NCBI RefSeq assembly: GCF_004916905.1
Contig: NZ_SDLV01000031.1
Span: 1-64,000 of the forward strand
DNA from: Chryseobacterium candidae
Lineage (GTDB): Bacteria; Bacteroidota; Bacteroidia; Flavobacteriales; Weeksellaceae
Direction of reading: 5' to 3'
Length of the DNA stretch: 64,000 nucleotides
Under the pieces are notes generated by a model, which ran no database searches, was not told the DNA's origin, and saw only the letters and a program-made list of their open reading frames with translations. A program made the translations under genes and the position numbers. Position 1 is the first letter of the stretch; each line of letters begins with the position of its first letter. This document shows, in pieces, positions 54,784 through 63,965 of the stretch.

Positions 54784-55785
54784 ATGAGTAACATTGATGA
54801 TAAGAAAAAAGCACTCGCTTTAGTGCTTGACAAGCTAGATAAAACATATGGAAAGGGAACCGTAATGACTTTAGGTGATGAATCTATAGACAATACCATT
54901 GAAGTCATTCCTTCTGGTTCTTTAGGTTTAGATATTGCTTTAGGTATAGGCGGATATCCCAAAGGAAGAATCATTGAAATATATGGTCCGGAATCTTCAG
55001 GTAAAACAACGTTAACCCTTCATGCTATTGCTGAGGCTCAAAAAGCAGGTGGTATTGCAGCATTCATTGATGCAGAGCACGCTTTTGACAGAACTTATGC
55101 CGCGAAACTGGGAATCGATCTTGAAAATCTTATCATTTCTCAGCCAGACAACGGTGAACAGGCATTAGAAATTGCTGATAACCTGATCCGTTCTGGAGCT
55201 ATTGACATTGTTGTCATTGACTCTGTAGCTGCTCTTACTCCAAAAGCAGAGATCGAAGGAGAAATGGGAGATTCTAAAATGGGTCTTCATGCAAGATTGA
55301 TGTCTCAGGCATTAAGAAAATTGACTGCGACTATTTCCAGAACAAAATGTACCGTGATTTTCATTAACCAGTTGAGAGAAAAGATTGGTGTGATGTTCGG
55401 AAATCCTGAAACAACTACCGGAGGTAACGCTCTTAAGTTCTATGCTTCTGTAAGAATTGATATCAGAAAAGCCAGTGCACCAATCAAACAGGGTGATGAA
55501 GCTATCGGTAGCCGTGTGAAAGTGAAGATTGTGAAAAACAAAGTAGCCCCTCCTTTCAAGCAAGCAGAATTTGATATCATGTATGGTGAAGGAGTTTCTA
55601 AAGTAGGTGAAATTCTTGATACTGCTGTGGATATGGGAATTGTGAAGAAAAGCGGATCATGGTTCAGTTACGAAGAGACTAAATTAGGTCAGGGACGTGA
55701 TGCTGTAAAAGATGTGTTAAAAGACAATCCTGATCTTTCCGAAGAATTGGAAAACAAGATCAAGGAAGAAATGAAAAACAAATAA
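54784..55785 (+). CDS. recA: Recombinase A
   Basis: DNA strand-exchange ATPase and SOS co-protease. The 333-residue protein has Walker A GPESSGKT at 68-75, IDAEHAFD, Walker [12 protein letters not shown], the [32 protein letters not shown] block containing the DNA-binding L2 loop, and the C-terminal domain. Length is as usual. Single gene followed by a terminator. Confidence 0.98.
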   Translation: MSNIDDKKKALALVLDKLDKTYGKGTVMTLGDESIDNTIEVIPSGSLGLDIALGIGGYPKGRIIEIYGPESSGKTTLTLHAIAEAQKAGGIAAFIDAEHAFDRTYAAKLGIDLENLIISQPDNGEQALEIADNLIRSGAIDIVVIDSVAALTPKAEIEGEMGDSKMGLHARLMSQALRKLTATISRTKCTVIFINQLREKIGVMFGNPETTTGGNALKFYASVRIDIRKASAPIKQGDEAIGSRVKVKIVKNKVAPPFKQAEFDIMYGEGVSKVGEILDTAVDMGIVKKSGSWFSYEETKLGQGRDAVKDVLKDNPDLSEELENKIKEEMKNK

Positions 55786-55802
55786 TTTTCAGAAAAATAT
55801 AG

Positions 55803-55833
55803 AAAAGGCAGTCTTAGGATTGCCTTTTTTGTT
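55803..55833 (+). terminator. Terminator of recA
   Basis: AAAAGGCA / TGCCTTTT stem (55804-55828) with G-U extension and a T-tract, about 20 bp after the recA stop. Confidence 0.82.
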
Positions 55834-55851
55834 TTTTAAACACACATGCTT

Positions 55852-56017
55852 TTTTTAACGCAAAATTTTTATTTGCAAGTTGTACAATTTAAAGAGAGCA
55901 AAAGGCAGAACCAATTTCATTGATTCTTTTGAGCGAATGCATTACTTAGTACTTCATCAGCAACAAAGTTTCAACCCTTTGCCTTTTTAAGATCACCTTC
56001 GAATCTTGTATTCATTT
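55852..56017 (+). repeat. Dispersed repeat element, copy A (related to 63403-63584)
   Basis: Reads TTTTTTTAACGCAAA at the left end, then a body (GAGAGCAAAAGGC, CATTTCATTGATTCTTT, GCGAATG, CTTCATCAGC, CTTTGCCT, TTCGAAT) that matches the reverse complement of 63403-63584. The right terminal inverted repeat is degenerate. No coding capacity. Confidence 0.75.
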
Positions 56018-56043
56018 GCTTTTAAGATAAAACTCAAATGAAA

Positions 56044-56072
56044 AAGAGGCCGACCTTTCGGTCAACCTCCTC
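56044..56072 (-). terminator. Terminator of the 477-residue protein gene
   Basis: On the minus strand GAGGTTGACC-GAAA-GGTCGGCCTC (56046-56069) with a GNRA loop, followed by TTTTTC. Confidence 0.85.
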
Positions 56073-56094
56073 AAGCTTTTATATTTTTTAAAAA

Positions 56095-57528
56095 TTATTC
56101 AGCAATTTTACCTTGCAGCTGAAGTGCTCCGGTTACTTTCATCCCTTTTGTAAGTGTTTCCATTCTCATATTCTCTTTATTCACAAAAGCATCAATGGTA
56201 AAGAAATCTTCATTCTCTTCATTTGTGATCAACTTCAGTTTCAAGATATATCCTTTAACGCTTCCGTCTTCAAGCAATTCGGTTTCCTTAAAGTCTACAA
56301 TCTGCCCAATAAAGTCAAAACATGCATAATTAGGAAGATCCTGGCTTGGCGCGTAGGTAGTGAAATCTTCACTCATTTTAGTCCCGTCCGGTAAATCAGT
56401 ATTTGTGTGAACATCAAGAATGAAAATAATTCCGCTGACATTTACTTTCAGATGAGGCTGCGTCATGTAGGTATTTCTATTTTCAGCATAATCTGTGGCA
56501 AAGAACCAAACACCAAACGTATCTCTGGCAGGTCCTGCTACAATCGCCTGTAAATTCAGGGCATTTTCCCATTCTCTGATTGATCTGGTTTCAAAATCCA
56601 GGGTGTAATTCGTTTTCACTTCAGGAATGATAGTACTCAATTCATCTGTAACAATGGTTTTAAACCTTACATCTTGAAATTCGGTTTTATTTTTGGCTTC
56701 TCCAGCAGGATCAGAAACGGCAGACTGCATTAAAACTGTGCTAAGGTACTGTCCGTAATCTTTAGTCTGGAAATTCTGATGTCCAAAAACTCCACTCCAT
56801 GTATTCACAAGATTATGAACATTCGATTTTCTGATGATAATCCCAGCTTCATTAGTGGTTTCAGGAGCCGCAATTCCTTCTGTATTTGGAAAATAATTTT
56901 TACCATCAATCAGTTGATGATTCATGATCTCATTATTTTCTTCATGAGAGAACTCTGCAAAACCTTTATAGGTGATATTTTGGTTTTCGAAAATATAAGG
57001 CAACCCTGTTTTCTTCTTTTCATCACCGGCAAAATGATAAGCAAGTGAAATTCCCTTGAATTCTCCTTCCTGAATGGCCGGAATGTGATTACCGTTATGA
57101 TCAAACTGAGAATGATAAAGAATCATATAAGATTTGATTTTACCTCCCTGAAGCTCACCTTCAAATTTTTCTTCCATTTGAGCAATCGCCTGTTGTGGAG
57201 AAATCGCATAGGCATCTTCAGTTACCATATAGGCAAAACCTTCTACCTCTCCATTTTCTTTTTCAAAAGCAGAAAGAGGTGTATACTCACCTCTTAGCTG
57301 AAGGGCTATAGAATAGACGATATAATCATTATAAATCCTGATTTTTTCATATTCTTCATGTACTTTTGGCTCTTCTAGCGGCTGTAAAGGGATTTCCTGT
57401 GTTGTTTCTACAACTTCTTCCACCATTTGCTCTACTACTTTTTCCTCCTGCATATCCATTTTCTGAACCGGAGTACTTACATTTTCCTGACTGTTATTCT
57501 TTTTCTTAAAAAAATCAAAGATTCCCAT
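56095..57528 (-). CDS. Conserved-looking protein of unknown function
   Basis: A 477-residue cytoplasmic protein. The N terminus MGIFDFFKKKNN resembles short helices that anchor proteins to membranes or ribosomes; residues 15-65 are an acidic Glu-rich linker (QEEKVVEQMVEEVVETTQEIP). The rest is mixed alpha/beta with no recognised motif: one segment (YIVYSIALQLRGEYTPLSAFEKENGEVEGFAYMVTEDAYAISPQQAIAQMEEKF) and a later one ending in GKIAE. I do not recognise the family. It is a single gene between recA-side repeat and the S9 peptidase. Confidence 0.6.
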   Translation of the reverse strand: MGIFDFFKKKNNSQENVSTPVQKMDMQEEKVVEQMVEEVVETTQEIPLQPLEEPKVHEEYEKIRIYNDYIVYSIALQLRGEYTPLSAFEKENGEVEGFAYMVTEDAYAISPQQAIAQMEEKFEGELQGGKIKSYMILYHSQFDHNGNHIPAIQEGEFKGISLAYHFAGDEKKKTGLPYIFENQNITYKGFAEFSHEENNEIMNHQLIDGKNYFPNTEGIAAPETTNEAGIIIRKSNVHNLVNTWSGVFGHQNFQTKDYGQYLSTVLMQSAVSDPAGEAKNKTEFQDVRFKTIVTDELSTIIPEVKTNYTLDFETRSIREWENALNLQAIVAGPARDTFGVWFFATDYAENRNTYMTQPHLKVNVSGIIFILDVHTNTDLPDGTKMSEDFTTYAPSQDLPNYACFDFIGQIVDFKETELLEDGSVKGYILKLKLITNEENEDFFTIDAFVNKENMRMETLTKGMKVTGALQLQGKIAE

Positions 57529-57632
57529 ACTGTTATTTATAATTGGCGGTAAATATAATAAAAGTGCTCAACAGACCCATCATAAAAAAATGCCATTGTG
57601 TCAGTTTCTTCTTCATTGCTTTTATAATAAAA

Positions 57633-57664
57633 AATTCCAGCGAAGCCAAAGGCTTCGCCGGAAT
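57633..57664 (-). terminator. Terminator of the S9 peptidase gene
   Basis: Stem TTCCGGCGAAGCC / GGCTTCGCTGGAA (13 bp, one mismatch or G-U) around TTT, followed by TTTTTTA on the minus strand; the stem ends a few bases from the S9 stop codon. Confidence 0.88.
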
Positions 57665-57668
57665 TTTT

Positions 57669-60563
57669 TTAATTAGGTTTATCATCTGTCAGTTCAAATC
57701 CCCAATCTTTTCCTTTTTGGGTTGCCGGGATACCTTTTGTCATCCAGACCGGAGCTTTAGCGCCTTTAAGATAATAATCAAAAAACTGCTGTTCGCGGAT
57801 TTGAATATCTTTTCTGTTCTGACGCTTTACAAGGTTATGGTCATCCCCATTATAGTTCAGAAGCCATACTGGTTTTCCGAGACGGCGTAATGCGGTAAAC
57901 ATTTCTATTCCCTGATACCAGGGTACTGCTCCATCTTTATCATTACTCATAATAACTACCGGAGTTTGTACTTTATCAATAGTAAAAAGGGGTGAATTCT
58001 TAATATAAAGATCGGGTGCTTCCCATAAGTTTTTCCCTAATCTGCTTTGTGATTTTTCATACTGGAATTGTCTGTTCATTCCTGAAGTCCACCGGATTCC
58101 TCCATAGGCAGAAGTCATGTTAACAACAGGAGCACCACTCCATGCAGCGGCATACATATTAGTATGGGCAATAAGATAAGCTACCTGATAACCTCCCCAG
58201 CTTTGTCCCTGAATTCCTATTTTAGTACCATCTACCCACGAATTTTGCTTTAACTTCTCAACTCCGGAATTAATATATTCCATAGCAGATTCTCCCGGGA
58301 AACCATCTGTGTAAGAAATATCAGGAGTAAAAACCAGATATCCGTTACTCACAAAATAAGAAATATTTAATCTTGAAGGTGTGGGAGCAGGCGCTACATA
58401 ACGGTTTAAATTATCTGAAAGCTTTTCATAGAAATAAACGATCATAGGATATTTTTTATTAGGATTAAAATCTTCCGGTTTGTATAAAATTCCTGTAGAA
58501 GTCTTTCCTTTGGGTGTTGTCCAGTTTACCAATTCATCTGTCCCCCAATTGTATTGATTTTGCTGAGGATTTGTATTGCTCAGTTTTTGTTGTTCTGAAA
58601 AATCTGATGTTGCAAAAATATTGGGAGAATCTGTGTAGGATTCTTTTATCAGAATATATGCTTCAGCATTTTTTGCTTTTTGAAGAGTTCTGTATCCCCA
58701 GACATTTTCCATCTGAATTTTTACAGGGTCAGCGTTTGACTGAACAGATGTTTTGAAAATCCCGTTGGCCTTGGTTGTATTATCAAATGCTGATAAGTAA
58801 ATTGTAGCTTTTCTGTTTATGCTTTTAATATCTTTATCCAAATCATAAGTCTCAAATGTTATTTTATTCTTACGCCCAAATCCATTGGTTATATTTCTCG
58901 GTTTTTTTGAACCATTTAGGAAAAACTCCCAAAGATCATAGCGGTCTCTGATAATCACAGATTCATCTTTATCCGTCCATGATGCGATTCCATAAGAATT
59001 TGGAAAATCCGGCATATCAAATTCCTCGTCAACGAAGGAAACAGGTAAACCTGTATTCAACGGAAGAGTTTGTTTGGTCTTCACATTATAGCTCAACCAC
59101 TTCCCTTTTTCTCTGTCAAAGATGACAACAAATTTACCAAGCGGAGATACAGCTGCTGCACCATTCAGATTTTTAATAATTTCAGTTCTGTCTCCCGTTC
59201 TATTGTCGATCAGAAAATAGGTTTTCTTTGTTGCACCTTCCCATTGTGAAGAAATTCTGTTATTGATACTCGTAATTCCCAATGCAAATTCTGCATTTCC
59301 TTCATTTACCAGTCGTAAAGTGTCCAGATCTTCTCCATCGATATTTCTAAAAAAGTCCGGTTTTTCCGTTTGCATTACTGCTGCATAAGATTTTTTCAGA
59401 TCATTTTTCAATTCTTTTAACTGTACCGTTTGCAGATAATCATCTCTGTAATTCCAGATATCTACTACCGCGTGGTCATTCGCAATCATTGCCGTATCTT
59501 TTCCGATAGGTTTGGGAGCAACACCAAAGTACAGCTGTTTTCCGTTTTTACTGAAAATAGGTAATCGGTTTTCAGAAATTACCCAATTCTTTTTCATCTG
59601 AGCGTTTTCATTAGTAACAATTTCTTTTTTGTTTGCTTTAAAATTAAAGTAATACAACTGATACAATTTCACCAGGTCATTTTGCGCCGAAGAAGTTCCT
59701 ACATAAGCCAACTGATTTCCTTCTTCGTCAAAAGATAGCTGTGAAAAATCTCCTTCCATTTCAGAAATTTTATTGACCGTTCCTTTTTGAAGATCAACTA
59801 CCTGCACGGTTTGCAATGCATATTTCTTCGGCTTTGATTTGTCTGTATCTTTTTTATCTGCAGATTTTTCATCTGTTGATTCTTTCCCCTCTTTTTTATC
59901 CTTTTTTTCGTCCGGTTTTTTTGTTACAAAGACAAGCTGCTTCCCATTTTTGCTGAACTCATAACGTACTACATTATCATAGGTTGTACTTTTTCCATCC
60001 AATAGATTTCGCACTACCAGCTGTAATGGTTTTACATTTTTTTCTTCATCTTTGTTTTCATCTCCATCCTCTTTATCAGAAGCATCATCAAAAGATTTAT
60101 CTTTTATATTTTCCAGAAGATAAGCAACATAGGAGCCTGCCTTTTCAGGAATTTTAAATGATTTTACATTCGGAACTTTCTCTGTTTTATCATTGAAGAA
60201 ATCAACAATAGCAAGGCTGTCTTTCGTTAATTTATTCTTCTTCAGTTTTTTATCCTTTACCGCTTTTATATCTTTATACTGCGGGCGGATTTGAAAAACA
60301 GCAAACCTGGAATCATGGGTAAAATCCACTTTGGCAGCTCTTGCAAACTTCTTTGTTGTTTTATTTTTAACAGAATATAAAGAAAGGGTAGAATTACCTT
60401 CCTGAACATCTACAGAATAGGCAATCCATTTTCCGTCATTTGAGATTTTTCTAGATCCGATATTTTGCCAGCTGTCGTAAACAGAATGGTCTAAAGGCTT
60501 CTTCTGCCCATATACCCATAAGGTCATGATGAGCAGCATAAAAACTGTACATTTCAACTTCAT
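57669..60563 (-). CDS. S9-family prolyl-oligopeptidase-like serine peptidase
   Basis: A 964-residue secreted enzyme (signal MKLKCTVFMLLIMTLWVYGQ). A long beta-propeller-like N-terminal domain precedes an alpha/beta hydrolase with GIQGQSWGGYQVAYL (nucleophile Ser788), the acid in NDKDGAVPW (Asp877) and GDDHNLV (His909). Such peptidases cleave short peptides. An unusual highly charged insert (KKDKKEGKESTDEKSADKKDTDKSKPKK) lies near residue 235. Location likely periplasmic. Single gene. Confidence 0.94.
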   Translation of the reverse strand: MKLKCTVFMLLIMTLWVYGQKKPLDHSVYDSWQNIGSRKISNDGKWIAYSVDVQEGNSTLSLYSVKNKTTKKFARAAKVDFTHDSRFAVFQIRPQYKDIKAVKDKKLKKNKLTKDSLAIVDFFNDKTEKVPNVKSFKIPEKAGSYVAYLLENIKDKSFDDASDKEDGDENKDEEKNVKPLQLVVRNLLDGKSTTYDNVVRYEFSKNGKQLVFVTKKPDEKKDKKEGKESTDEKSADKKDTDKSKPKKYALQTVQVVDLQKGTVNKISEMEGDFSQLSFDEEGNQLAYVGTSSAQNDLVKLYQLYYFNFKANKKEIVTNENAQMKKNWVISENRLPIFSKNGKQLYFGVAPKPIGKDTAMIANDHAVVDIWNYRDDYLQTVQLKELKNDLKKSYAAVMQTEKPDFFRNIDGEDLDTLRLVNEGNAEFALGITSINNRISSQWEGATKKTYFLIDNRTGDRTEIIKNLNGAAAVSPLGKFVVIFDREKGKWLSYNVKTKQTLPLNTGLPVSFVDEEFDMPDFPNSYGIASWTDKDESVIIRDRYDLWEFFLNGSKKPRNITNGFGRKNKITFETYDLDKDIKSINRKATIYLSAFDNTTKANGIFKTSVQSNADPVKIQMENVWGYRTLQKAKNAEAYILIKESYTDSPNIFATSDFSEQQKLSNTNPQQNQYNWGTDELVNWTTPKGKTSTGILYKPEDFNPNKKYPMIVYFYEKLSDNLNRYVAPAPTPSRLNISYFVSNGYLVFTPDISYTDGFPGESAMEYINSGVEKLKQNSWVDGTKIGIQGQSWGGYQVAYLIAHTNMYAAAWSGAPVVNMTSAYGGIRWTSGMNRQFQYEKSQSRLGKNLWEAPDLYIKNSPLFTIDKVQTPVVIMSNDKDGAVPWYQGIEMFTALRRLGKPVWLLNYNGDDHNLVKRQNRKDIQIREQQFFDYYLKGAKAPVWMTKGIPATQKGKDWGFELTDDKPN

Positions 60564-60715
60564 TTTTAAAATATTTTAAGAATTAAAAGTAAGATATTTC
60601 TTTGACAAATCTCTATAACAAGACTGTTTCAGCCTGAAAAAATGTCATTCTGTCACTTTCTTCTTCATGGTATTTTTTTTGAGAAGTATTTTGAATAATT
60701 AAAATATAAAATATG

Positions 60716-62608
60716 ATGACTAAAGGAAATATTAATGTATCTGTGGAAAACATTTTCCCGCTTATCAAAAAATTTCTTTACAGTGACCACGAAATATTCT
60801 TAAGAGAATTAATCTCTAACGCAACTGATGCTACTTTAAAATTAAAACACCTGACAAGCATTGGTGAAGCAAAAGTGGAATACGGAAACCCGAAACTTGA
60901 AGTTAAAATTGATAAAGACCAGAAAACTTTACGAATTATTGACCAAGGTATCGGGATGACAGGTGAAGAAGTTGAAAAATATATCAACCAGGTTGCCTTC
61001 TCAGGAGCTGAAGAATTTTTGGAGAAATATAAAGACTCTGCAAAGGATTCAGGAATTATCGGACACTTTGGTCTTGGATTCTACTCTGCATTCATGGTGG
61101 CAGAAAAGGTAGAAATTCTTACAAAATCTTATAAAGATGAGCCGGCAGTACGTTGGATCTGTGATGGTAGCCCGGAATTCACACTTGAAGAAACTACTGA
61201 CAAAACAGACAGAGGAACGGAAATTATCCTTCATATTGCTGAAGATTCTGTAGAATTTTTAGAAGAAGCAAAAATTCGTGAACTGCTATTAAAATATAAC
61301 AAATTTATGCCTGTTCCGATTAAATTCGGGACTAAAACACATACAATTCCTTTACCGGAAGATGCTCCTGAAGATGCTGTAGCTGAAACGGAAGAGGTGG
61401 ACAATATTATCAACAATCCGGTTCCGGCATGGACGATTGCTCCAAGCGAACTGACCAACGAGGATTATATGAAGTTCTACCACGAATTGTATCCAATGCA
61501 GTTTGAGGAACCTTTATTCAATATTCACCTGAATGTTGATTACCCTTTCAACCTTACCGGAATTTTATTCTTCCCGAAACTGAGCAACAATTTAAATATC
61601 GACAAAGATAAAATTCAGTTATACCAAAACCAGGTATTTGTAACGGATGAAGTAAAAGGAATCGTTCCGGATTTCCTGATGCTTCTGAGAGGTGTAATTG
61701 ATTCTCCGGATATTCCGTTGAACGTTTCCCGTTCTTATCTTCAGGCAGATGGTGCTGTAAAGAAAATTTCATCTTATATCACGAAAAAAGTTGCCGACAA
61801 AATGGCTTCTTTAATCAATGAAAACCGTGAAGATTATGAACAAAAATGGAACGACATCAAGGTTGTTATTGAATATGGAATTGTTACTGAAGAGAAATTT
61901 GCTGAAAAGGCAGACAAATTCACTTTATATCCTACAACAGACGGTAAATATTTCCTTTGGGATGAATTGGTAGAGAAAATCAAGCCAATGCAGACAGATA
62001 AAGACAACAAACTGGTTGTATTATATGCCACCAATGCTGATGAGCAGCACAGCTACATCCAGTCTGCAAAAGATAAAGGATACGAAGTTCTGCTATTGGA
62101 TTCTCCTATCATTTCACACGTAATTCAGAAACTGGAAACTTCAAAAGAAAATATTTCATTTGCGAGAGTAGATGCTGATCACGTTAATAACCTTATCAAA
62201 AAAGATGAACCTGTTATTTCAAAACTGAATGACACTGAAAAAGAGTCTTTGAAGAAGAATGTAGAAGAGGCAATTCAGGATTCAAAATTTACAGTGCAAC
62301 TGGAAGACCTTGACAGCAATGATGCTCCGTTTACGATTACGCAGCCTGAATTCATGAGAAGAATGAAAGAAATGCAGGCTACAGGCGGGGGCGGCATGTT
62401 TGGAATGGGAGGATTCCCGGAAATGTATAATCTTGTGGTAAACTCGAACAGTGAGCTTTCTAATCAGATCTTAAAAACTGAGAATACAGAAGAGAAAGAA
62501 AATCTAATTAAATATGCTCTCGATCTGGCCAAGCTTTCCCAAAACTTACTGAAAGGAAAAGACCTGACAGATTTTATACAGAGAAGCTATAAGCAGCTTG
62601 AAAAATAA
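60716..62608 (+). CDS. htpG: Molecular chaperone HtpG (Hsp90)
   Basis: ATP-dependent chaperone. Starts at the second of two ATGs (MTKGNINVSVENIFPLIKKFLYSDHEIFLRELISNATDATLKL); 630 residues. The GHKL ATPase N domain shows RIIDQGIGMTGEEVEKYINQ, GHFGLGFYSAFMV and the middle/C-terminal domains follow, with a Gly-rich segment (ATGGGGMFGMGGFPEM) near 560. It lacks the eukaryotic MEEVD tail. No CIRCE element or heat-shock box seen upstream. Ends at a terminator. Confidence 0.97.
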   Translation: MTKGNINVSVENIFPLIKKFLYSDHEIFLRELISNATDATLKLKHLTSIGEAKVEYGNPKLEVKIDKDQKTLRIIDQGIGMTGEEVEKYINQVAFSGAEEFLEKYKDSAKDSGIIGHFGLGFYSAFMVAEKVEILTKSYKDEPAVRWICDGSPEFTLEETTDKTDRGTEIILHIAEDSVEFLEEAKIRELLLKYNKFMPVPIKFGTKTHTIPLPEDAPEDAVAETEEVDNIINNPVPAWTIAPSELTNEDYMKFYHELYPMQFEEPLFNIHLNVDYPFNLTGILFFPKLSNNLNIDKDKIQLYQNQVFVTDEVKGIVPDFLMLLRGVIDSPDIPLNVSRSYLQADGAVKKISSYITKKVADKMASLINENREDYEQKWNDIKVVIEYGIVTEEKFAEKADKFTLYPTTDGKYFLWDELVEKIKPMQTDKDNKLVVLYATNADEQHSYIQSAKDKGYEVLLLDSPIISHVIQKLETSKENISFARVDADHVNNLIKKDEPVISKLNDTEKESLKKNVEEAIQDSKFTVQLEDLDSNDAPFTITQPEFMRRMKEMQATGGGGMFGMGGFPEMYNLVVNSNSELSNQILKTENTEEKENLIKYALDLAKLSQNLLKGKDLTDFIQRSYKQLEK

Positions 62609-62616
62609 TTGACAAG

Positions 62617-62646
62617 AGACTGTTTCATTTTGAAGCAGTCTTTTTT
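62617..62646 (+). terminator. htpG terminator
   Basis: AGACTGTTTCA / TGAAGCAGTCT stem (11 bp, one G-U) with TTT loop, then T6. Confidence 0.88.
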
Positions 62647-62922
62647 GTTTAAAAAAGTATAAAAATTATAAATAGCTAATCCAAACCTAATAGGTTTTAG
62701 AAGTTTAAATCTCATCCTTTAAGACATTATCTTTGATTAATCAGAAGTTATTATGAAATAAACGACCACTGCAAAGAAAATTTTCAACAATTAAATCAGA
62801 TAACACTTCTGTTTTTAAGTTTAGTTTCATTTTATCTTTAATCTTATTCTTTATCGCATATTTTTTCTGCTTTTTATTGTATAGCTTCTGCTTTTTTGCC
62901 ATTTTTGTATAAAATGTAGGTC
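62647..62922. other. AT-rich intergenic gap upstream of the XRE gene
   Basis: About 275 bp without coding sequence or recognisable repeat. Near the end there is a CATTTTTG box (62901-62908), a near match to the -7 motif, which may serve the XRE gene. Confidence 0.4.
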
Positions 62923-63315
62923 ATGCAAAAAGAAAAATTACGTCTCATCAGAAAGCAGAAAGGCTACACCCAACAGCAGGTAGCTGACTTTATTGCAACG
63001 GATGTATCTAATTACAGCAGAAAAGAAAGCGGTGATGTAAGAATTGTAAAAGATGAATGGGACAAACTTGCCCGTTTTCTGGATGTGCCGTTTGAGGACA
63101 TTTATGAAGAAGATGAACCTGCAGTAATTATCAATAATGATCATCCTGTATTTAATGACAGATCTTCTTCTGCGGGAATTATTACGAATCAAAATAATTA
63201 TGATAATATTCCGGGGGCTATTATTGAAAACCTACAAAGCTATATTGCCCTATTAAAAGAAGAAAATGAAAGGCTGAAAGAAGAATTGAAAGGTCTACCG
63301 AGAGGAAGAAAGTAA
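62923..63315 (+). CDS. XRE-family transcriptional regulator with C-terminal coiled coil
   Basis: A 130-residue protein: residues 1-60 are a Cro/CI-type helix-turn-helix (LRLIRKQKGYTQQQVADFIATDVSNYSRKESGDVRIVKDEWDKLARFLDVPFEDIYEEDE) and residues 98-125 a leucine-zipper-like coiled coil (IENLQSYIALLKEENERLKEELKGL). A polar Asn-rich linker joins them. Flavobacterial regulators of this type are common and unlinked to their target. It is followed by a terminator. Confidence 0.88.
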   Translation: MQKEKLRLIRKQKGYTQQQVADFIATDVSNYSRKESGDVRIVKDEWDKLARFLDVPFEDIYEEDEPAVIINNDHPVFNDRSSSAGIITNQNNYDNIPGAIIENLQSYIALLKEENERLKEELKGLPRGRK

Positions 63316-63342
63316 GAAAGTTTGAAACTTTAAAAATATTGG

Positions 63343-63377
63343 TGTCACTCCTATTCAATTATGGAGTGACATTTTTT
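63343..63377 (+). terminator. Terminator after the XRE gene
   Basis: TGTCACTCC / GGAGTGACA stem (63343-63371) with an 11-nt loop and T-tract. Confidence 0.85.
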
Positions 63378-63402
63378 GTGATGTATAATATTGATGCAAG
63401 AG

Positions 63403-63584
63403 TTTTTTGACGCAAAAGGCATAGTAATTCGAATGTTTTTTATTTCAGGAGGCAAAGAGCTGCGACATTGTCGCTGATGAAGCTTTGAGTAATACATTCG
63501 CTTAGAAAGAATCAATGAAATGGATTCCGGCTTTGCTCTCTTAAAAATATTACGATATTCAGAGAAAACTTTGCGTGAAAAAAA
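63403..63584 (-). repeat. Dispersed repeat element, copy B (related to 55852-56017)
   Basis: About 182 bp with matching ends, TTTTTTGACGCAAA at the left and TTTGCGTGAAAAAA at the right, forming terminal inverted repeats. The body in reverse complement resembles copy A (GAGAGCAAA, CATTTCATTGATTCTTT, GCGAATG, CTTCATCAGC, CTTTGCCT). MITE-like, and it lies just 12 bp from the stop of the ATL gene. Confidence 0.78.
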
Positions 63585-63595
63585 TTCTTTGAAAT

Positions 63596-63892
63596 TCACA
63601 ATTCATCCAGCGGATTCCAAAAGAGTTTTCTGAAATTTTTTATTCTAAGATTTTCCACAATGATTCCTTCAGCTTCCAGCTTAGGCTGAAATTCGGGGAC
63701 AGATAATACTCCTGAGCTTGAAATCACTCGGTGTGCAGGAACATCTTTGGGACATCCTCCCATCGCTTTTCCTACATGTCTGGAATGATTAGGGTAACCA
63801 ACAGCCTTTGCTATGGCGCCATATGTAGATACTCTTCCTTTGGGAATAAGTCTTGCCACTTCGTAGACCTGTTGTTTGAAAATTTCGTCCAT
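63596..63892 (-). CDS. Alkyltransferase-like (ATL) protein, MGMT family without catalytic Cys
   Basis: A 98-residue protein of the O6-alkylguanine-DNA alkyltransferase C-terminal domain: VYEVARLIPKGRVSTYGAIAKAVGYPNHSRHVGKAMGGCPKDVPAHRVISSSG. The alkyl-acceptor Cys of PCHRV is Ala (Ala53, PAHRV), while Tyr24 and Arg39 that flip and probe the base are present. Such ATL proteins recognise O6-alkylguanine and hand it to nucleotide-excision repair; they cannot themselves demethylate. Single gene. Confidence 0.93.
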   Translation of the reverse strand: MDEIFKQQVYEVARLIPKGRVSTYGAIAKAVGYPNHSRHVGKAMGGCPKDVPAHRVISSSGVLSVPEFQPKLEAEGIIVENLRIKNFRKLFWNPLDEL

Positions 63893-63904
63893 ATCTGTTT
63901 TCTA

Positions 63905-63912
63905 TATTTTTG
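63905..63912 (+). promoter_or_regulatory. -7 box upstream of the gene at 63966
   Basis: TATTTTTG matches TAnnTTTG, 53 bp before the ATG of the gene that runs off the window. Confidence 0.4.
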
Positions 63913-63965
63913 CATCATTTTCGAATTCTATCAAACTCGATGATGTTTCATTAAAAGATAAAGAT

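Noticed and set aside
57543..57890. Plus-strand frame beside the S9 peptidase
   Set aside because: Antisense to the peptidase 3' end and its terminator; unlikely to be a gene.
63596..63892. Functional O6-methylguanine-DNA methyltransferase
   Set aside because: The acceptor cysteine is replaced by Ala53; only an ATL role fits.
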